A stretch of DNA of 64,000 nt from Dietzia cinnamea NBRC 102147. Lineage in GTDB: Bacteria; Actinomycetota; Actinomycetes; Mycobacteriales; Mycobacteriaceae. Of this stretch, positions 61,832 to 64,000 are shown piece after piece. Made by a program: the position numbers and the translations under genes. Where the stretch lies: the NCBI RefSeq assembly GCF_001571065.1, contig NZ_BCSW01000006.1, forward strand, positions 1-64,000, in the 5' to 3' direction. Below the pieces are notes generated by a model. The model saw only the letters and a program-made list of their open reading frames with translations, was not told the DNA's origin and searched no databases. Each line of letters begins with the position of its first letter. The first letter of the stretch is position 1.

Positions 61832-63403
61832 ATGAGCGCCGAGCTGCCAGTGACTCCCCGTCGCGCCCACAGCCGGGCGCGGGGTAGGCGGCACGCCACC
61901 CCGGCCCACCCGATGGCCTCGCGTATAGGCCGCGTCCTCGCCGCTCTCGTCTCCGCGGTCTGCCTTCTGGTCACCGGCGTCGGCTGGACGCTCGTCAGCG
62001 GGCTCAGCTCGGACCTGTCCTCCGCCGGCGGCCTGGACGTGGGCGACGGCGGCCTCGACGGCGCGGTGGACATCCTTCTGGTCGGCACCGACAACCGGAC
62101 CGACGCCCAGGGCAACCCCCTCAGCCAGGAGGAGCTCGCCACCATCCGCACCGGTGAGGAGGACGGCGAGAACACCGACACGATCCTGCTCATCCGCATC
62201 CCGGAGGACGGCAGCTCCGCCACCGCGATCTCCATCCCGCGTGACGTGTACGTGGAGACCAGCACCGTCGGCGGCAGCAAGATCAACGGTGTGTACGCGG
62301 CCAACAAGGAGGCCCACCTCGAGCGGGTCGTGGCCTCGGACCCCGAGGGCGTCATCACCGAGGAGGACCAGCGCGCGGCCGTCAACGCTGGCCGGAACGG
62401 GCTCATCGGCGCCGTCGCGGACCTCACCGGCGTCCAGGCCGACCACTACGCGGAGATCGGGCTGCTGGGTTTCGTACTGCTCACCGACGCGGTCGGCGGT
62501 GTCCCCGTCTGCCTCAACGAGCCCGTCGACGAGCCGCTATCGGGCGCGAACTTCGACGCGGGTGTCCAGACGGTCTCCGGCTCGGACGCCCTGAGCTTCG
62601 TCCGCCAGCGCCACGACCTGCCCGCCGGCGACCTCGACCGCATCGTCCGCCAGCAGGTGTTCATGTCCCAGCTGGTCAAGAAGATCCTCTCGGCCGGCAC
62701 CCTCACCGATCCGGGCAAGCTCGGTGCGCTGGTCGACGCCGCCAAACGCTCGTTCGTGATCGACGAGAACTGGGACTTCGTGGACTTCGCCATGAAGCTC
62801 AAGGACATCAGCGGCGGCAGCGTCCGCTTCGAGACCATCCCGGTCACCAGCATCGACTCGTACACCGAGTGGGGCGAGTCCATCGTCACCGCCGACCCCG
62901 TCCAGGTGTCGGAGTTCGTCGCGGGCTTCGCCAGCACCGAGGATGACGCGGACGCCGCCGAGGGCGGCGACGGCGAGCCCGCCCCCGGCGAGCCCGGCGT
63001 CGACCCCTCGACGGTCGCCGTGTCGGTGGTCAACACCACCGCGATCGACGGGCTGGCCGCCCGCGTCTCCGGTGCGCTCACCGAGCTGGGCTACACCACC
63101 GGTGATCTGCTCACCGACCCGGCCGCCGCCTACACCTCTCACGTGGCGGCGGGCTCTGCCGACGACGCCGCCGCGTTCGCCGTCTCCGACGCGCTCGGTG
63201 GCCTGCCGGTCCAGGTCGACCCCGCGGTCCCGCCCGGCACCGTGCGTGTGGTCCTCGCGGACGACTACAGCGGCCCCACCGGTGAGGCCGCCACGACCGA
63301 GTCCTACTCCCCCGCCACCACCACGTACGCGCCGCTCCCGCCGTCGATCGCGCAGCGTCCGACCTTCGACGCCGGCGGCTCCGACGTACCCTGCGTGAAC
63401 TGA
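61832..63403 (+). CDS. LCP (LytR-CpsA-Psr) family cell-wall ligase
   Basis: The 523-residue protein has a basic cytoplasmic N-terminus, one membrane helix (about 32-55), an LCP domain (VDILLVGTDNRTD, the Arg in SIPRDVYVE, KINGVYA, SGSDALSFVRQRHD with the Asp/Arg set) and a C-terminal LytR_C domain (about 392-480, VSVVNTTAIDGLAARV). LCP enzymes attach arabinogalactan to peptidoglycan; it matches Rv3267 (Lcp1/CpsA-type). An AAGGACGG site lies before the ATG. A plus-strand TACCGT near 61773-61778 could be the -10 box; a small hairpin (61796-61818) lies in the leader. It is next to wbbL, an enzyme of the same polymer. Confidence 0.94.
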   Translation: MSAELPVTPRRAHSRARGRRHATPAHPMASRIGRVLAALVSAVCLLVTGVGWTLVSGLSSDLSSAGGLDVGDGGLDGAVDILLVGTDNRTDAQGNPLSQEELATIRTGEEDGENTDTILLIRIPEDGSSATAISIPRDVYVETSTVGGSKINGVYAANKEAHLERVVASDPEGVITEEDQRAAVNAGRNGLIGAVADLTGVQADHYAEIGLLGFVLLTDAVGGVPVCLNEPVDEPLSGANFDAGVQTVSGSDALSFVRQRHDLPAGDLDRIVRQQVFMSQLVKKILSAGTLTDPGKLGALVDAAKRSFVIDENWDFVDFAMKLKDISGGSVRFETIPVTSIDSYTEWGESIVTADPVQVSEFVAGFASTEDDADAAEGGDGEPAPGEPGVDPSTVAVSVVNTTAIDGLAARVSGALTELGYTTGDLLTDPAAAYTSHVAAGSADDAAAFAVSDALGGLPVQVDPAVPPGTVRVVLADDYSGPTGEAATTESYSPATTTYAPLPPSIAQRPTFDAGGSDVPCVN

Positions 63404-63470
63404 CCCCGGAGGCGGACGCGCCGCCCGCCGCACCGGGGGAACCACCCCACGACGCCAGGAGGCCACCCGA

Positions 63471-64000
63471 GTGAACACCGCCGCAGACACCGTGCTCCAG
63501 CCGCTGCTCGCGCTCGACCCCGGGGCGCCGATGGTCACCCACTACGACCAGGCCGCCCCGTCCCGCGTCGAGCTGTCGGTCACCTCGACCGCCAACTGGG
63601 CGGCGAAGATCGCGGGCCTGCTCCGCGACGAACTCGGGGTGACGCCCGGTGACGTGATCGTGTGCGACCTGCCCGCCCACTGGCTCACCGCCGGTGTCCT
63701 GCTGGGCACCTGGTGGGCGGGCGCCGAGGTCCGCACAGGGTCCGCGGACGACGCCGTCGTCGTCGTCACCGTCCCCGACCGCCTCGACCGCCACCCCACC
63801 GACGTCGAGACCCTCCTCATGACCACCGACCCGATGGGCCGCCCCCTGGCCGCCGCGGGCGTCGAGGTGCCGCCGGGCGTCACCGACCTCGCCGAGGCGT
63901 GCCGCATCCACCCCGACGCGTTCGTCCCCTCCGGCGGCGGTGACCTCGCCCTCGACGGCCTGCCGCTCGACCAACTGGCCGACCGCGCCCTCTCCGGTCG
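63471..64000 (+). CDS. TIGR03089 family protein (Rv3268-like), cut by window edge
   Basis: A GTG with an AGGAGG site 8 nt upstream opens a frame that runs to the right edge without stop (176 codons seen). It begins VNTAADTVLQPLLALDPGAPMVTHYD and continues with ANWAAKIAGLLRDELGVTPGD, VICDLPAHWLTAGVLLGTWWAGAEV, a pattern like the N-terminal part of AMP-binding enzymes. This matches the TIGR03089 family (about 230 residues) that follows the LCP gene in M. tuberculosis. The family lacks the later AMP-binding motifs, so enzymatic activity is doubtful. Confidence 0.85.
   Translation, partial: MNTAADTVLQPLLALDPGAPMVTHYDQAAPSRVELSVTSTANWAAKIAGLLRDELGVTPGDVIVCDLPAHWLTAGVLLGTWWAGAEVRTGSADDAVVVVTVPDRLDRHPTDVETLLMTTDPMGRPLAAAGVEVPPGVTDLAEACRIHPDAFVPSGGGDLALDGLPLDQLADRALSG

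Overview
The window is a 64 kb, very GC-rich (roughly 70 percent) chromosomal segment of a mycolic-acid actinobacterium (order Mycobacteriales). Gene content and order follow the M. tuberculosis Rv3193c-Rv3268 region closely. It carries WhiB1/WhiB2, MtrAB-LpqB, SigH-RshA, AdnAB, FbiA/FbiB, WbbL, an LCP-type cell-wall ligase and the mycobacterial ribosomal peptide bL37. A Dietzia-like or related non-mycobacterial genus is my best guess, but the genus cannot be fixed from sequence reading alone. There are no insertion sequences, phage genes, tRNAs, rRNAs or CRISPR arrays; this is conserved core chromosome.

Layout. 0.1-9.1 kb: UPF0182 membrane protein, a PDZ/Lon-like protease, two zincin-type proteins, an orphan RiPP-type (RRE plus ThiF-like) protein and an AarF/ABC1 kinase; whiB7, expected next, is missing. 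9.1-25 kb: UvrD2, mycoredoxin, NudC, then a long minus-strand run (DUF3152 protease, MoeZ, TIGR02569 kinase-like protein, MFS transporter, AdnA, AdnB, K+ channel, NudC) with several 4-bp start/stop overlaps. 25-30 kb: TetR regulator, DUF3107, DEAD-box helicase, Rv3212-type protein. 30-32 kb: WhiB1, biotinylated protein, bL37, RshA and SigH. 32-40 kb: YbaK-type protein, SRAP protein, AroA, RsgA, a desaturase-type reductase without its desaturase, a WS/DGAT-like protein, a small HAD protein. 40-52 kb: SecA1, HPF, ComFC, LpqB-MtrB-MtrA, Tmk, SahH. 51-64 kb: GDP-mannose supply (ManA, SIS protein, phosphomannomutase, guanylyltransferase), DUF3499, a degenerate zincin, WhiB2, F420 maturation (FbiA-FbiB), WbbL, LCP ligase and the start of a TIGR03089 gene.

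The genes serve linked jobs: envelope building and sensing (MtrAB-LpqB, SecA1, GDP-mannose enzymes, WbbL, LCP), redox and stress response (SigH-RshA, mycoredoxin, NudC, WhiB1), DNA repair (UvrD2, AdnAB, SRAP) and translation or ribosome maintenance (bL37, HPF, RsgA). Regulatory signals visible by eye include a SigH-type promoter in front of sigH, a CRP-like site upstream of a candidate whiB1 promoter, a consensus-like whiB2 promoter, a palindrome over the reductase promoter, and many start codons placed 6-8 nt after a TANNNT box, suggesting leaderless transcripts.

Most unusual points: the orphan RRE/ThiF-like gene inside a cluster of protease-like genes; a NudC that has lost all zinc-ribbon cysteines; a WS/DGAT protein whose HHxxxDG motif reads HHxxxGG; a tmk start embedded in 15-bp repeats that each contain an ATG; an unpaired desaturase reductase; and the 24-codon bL37 gene, which is easily missed.
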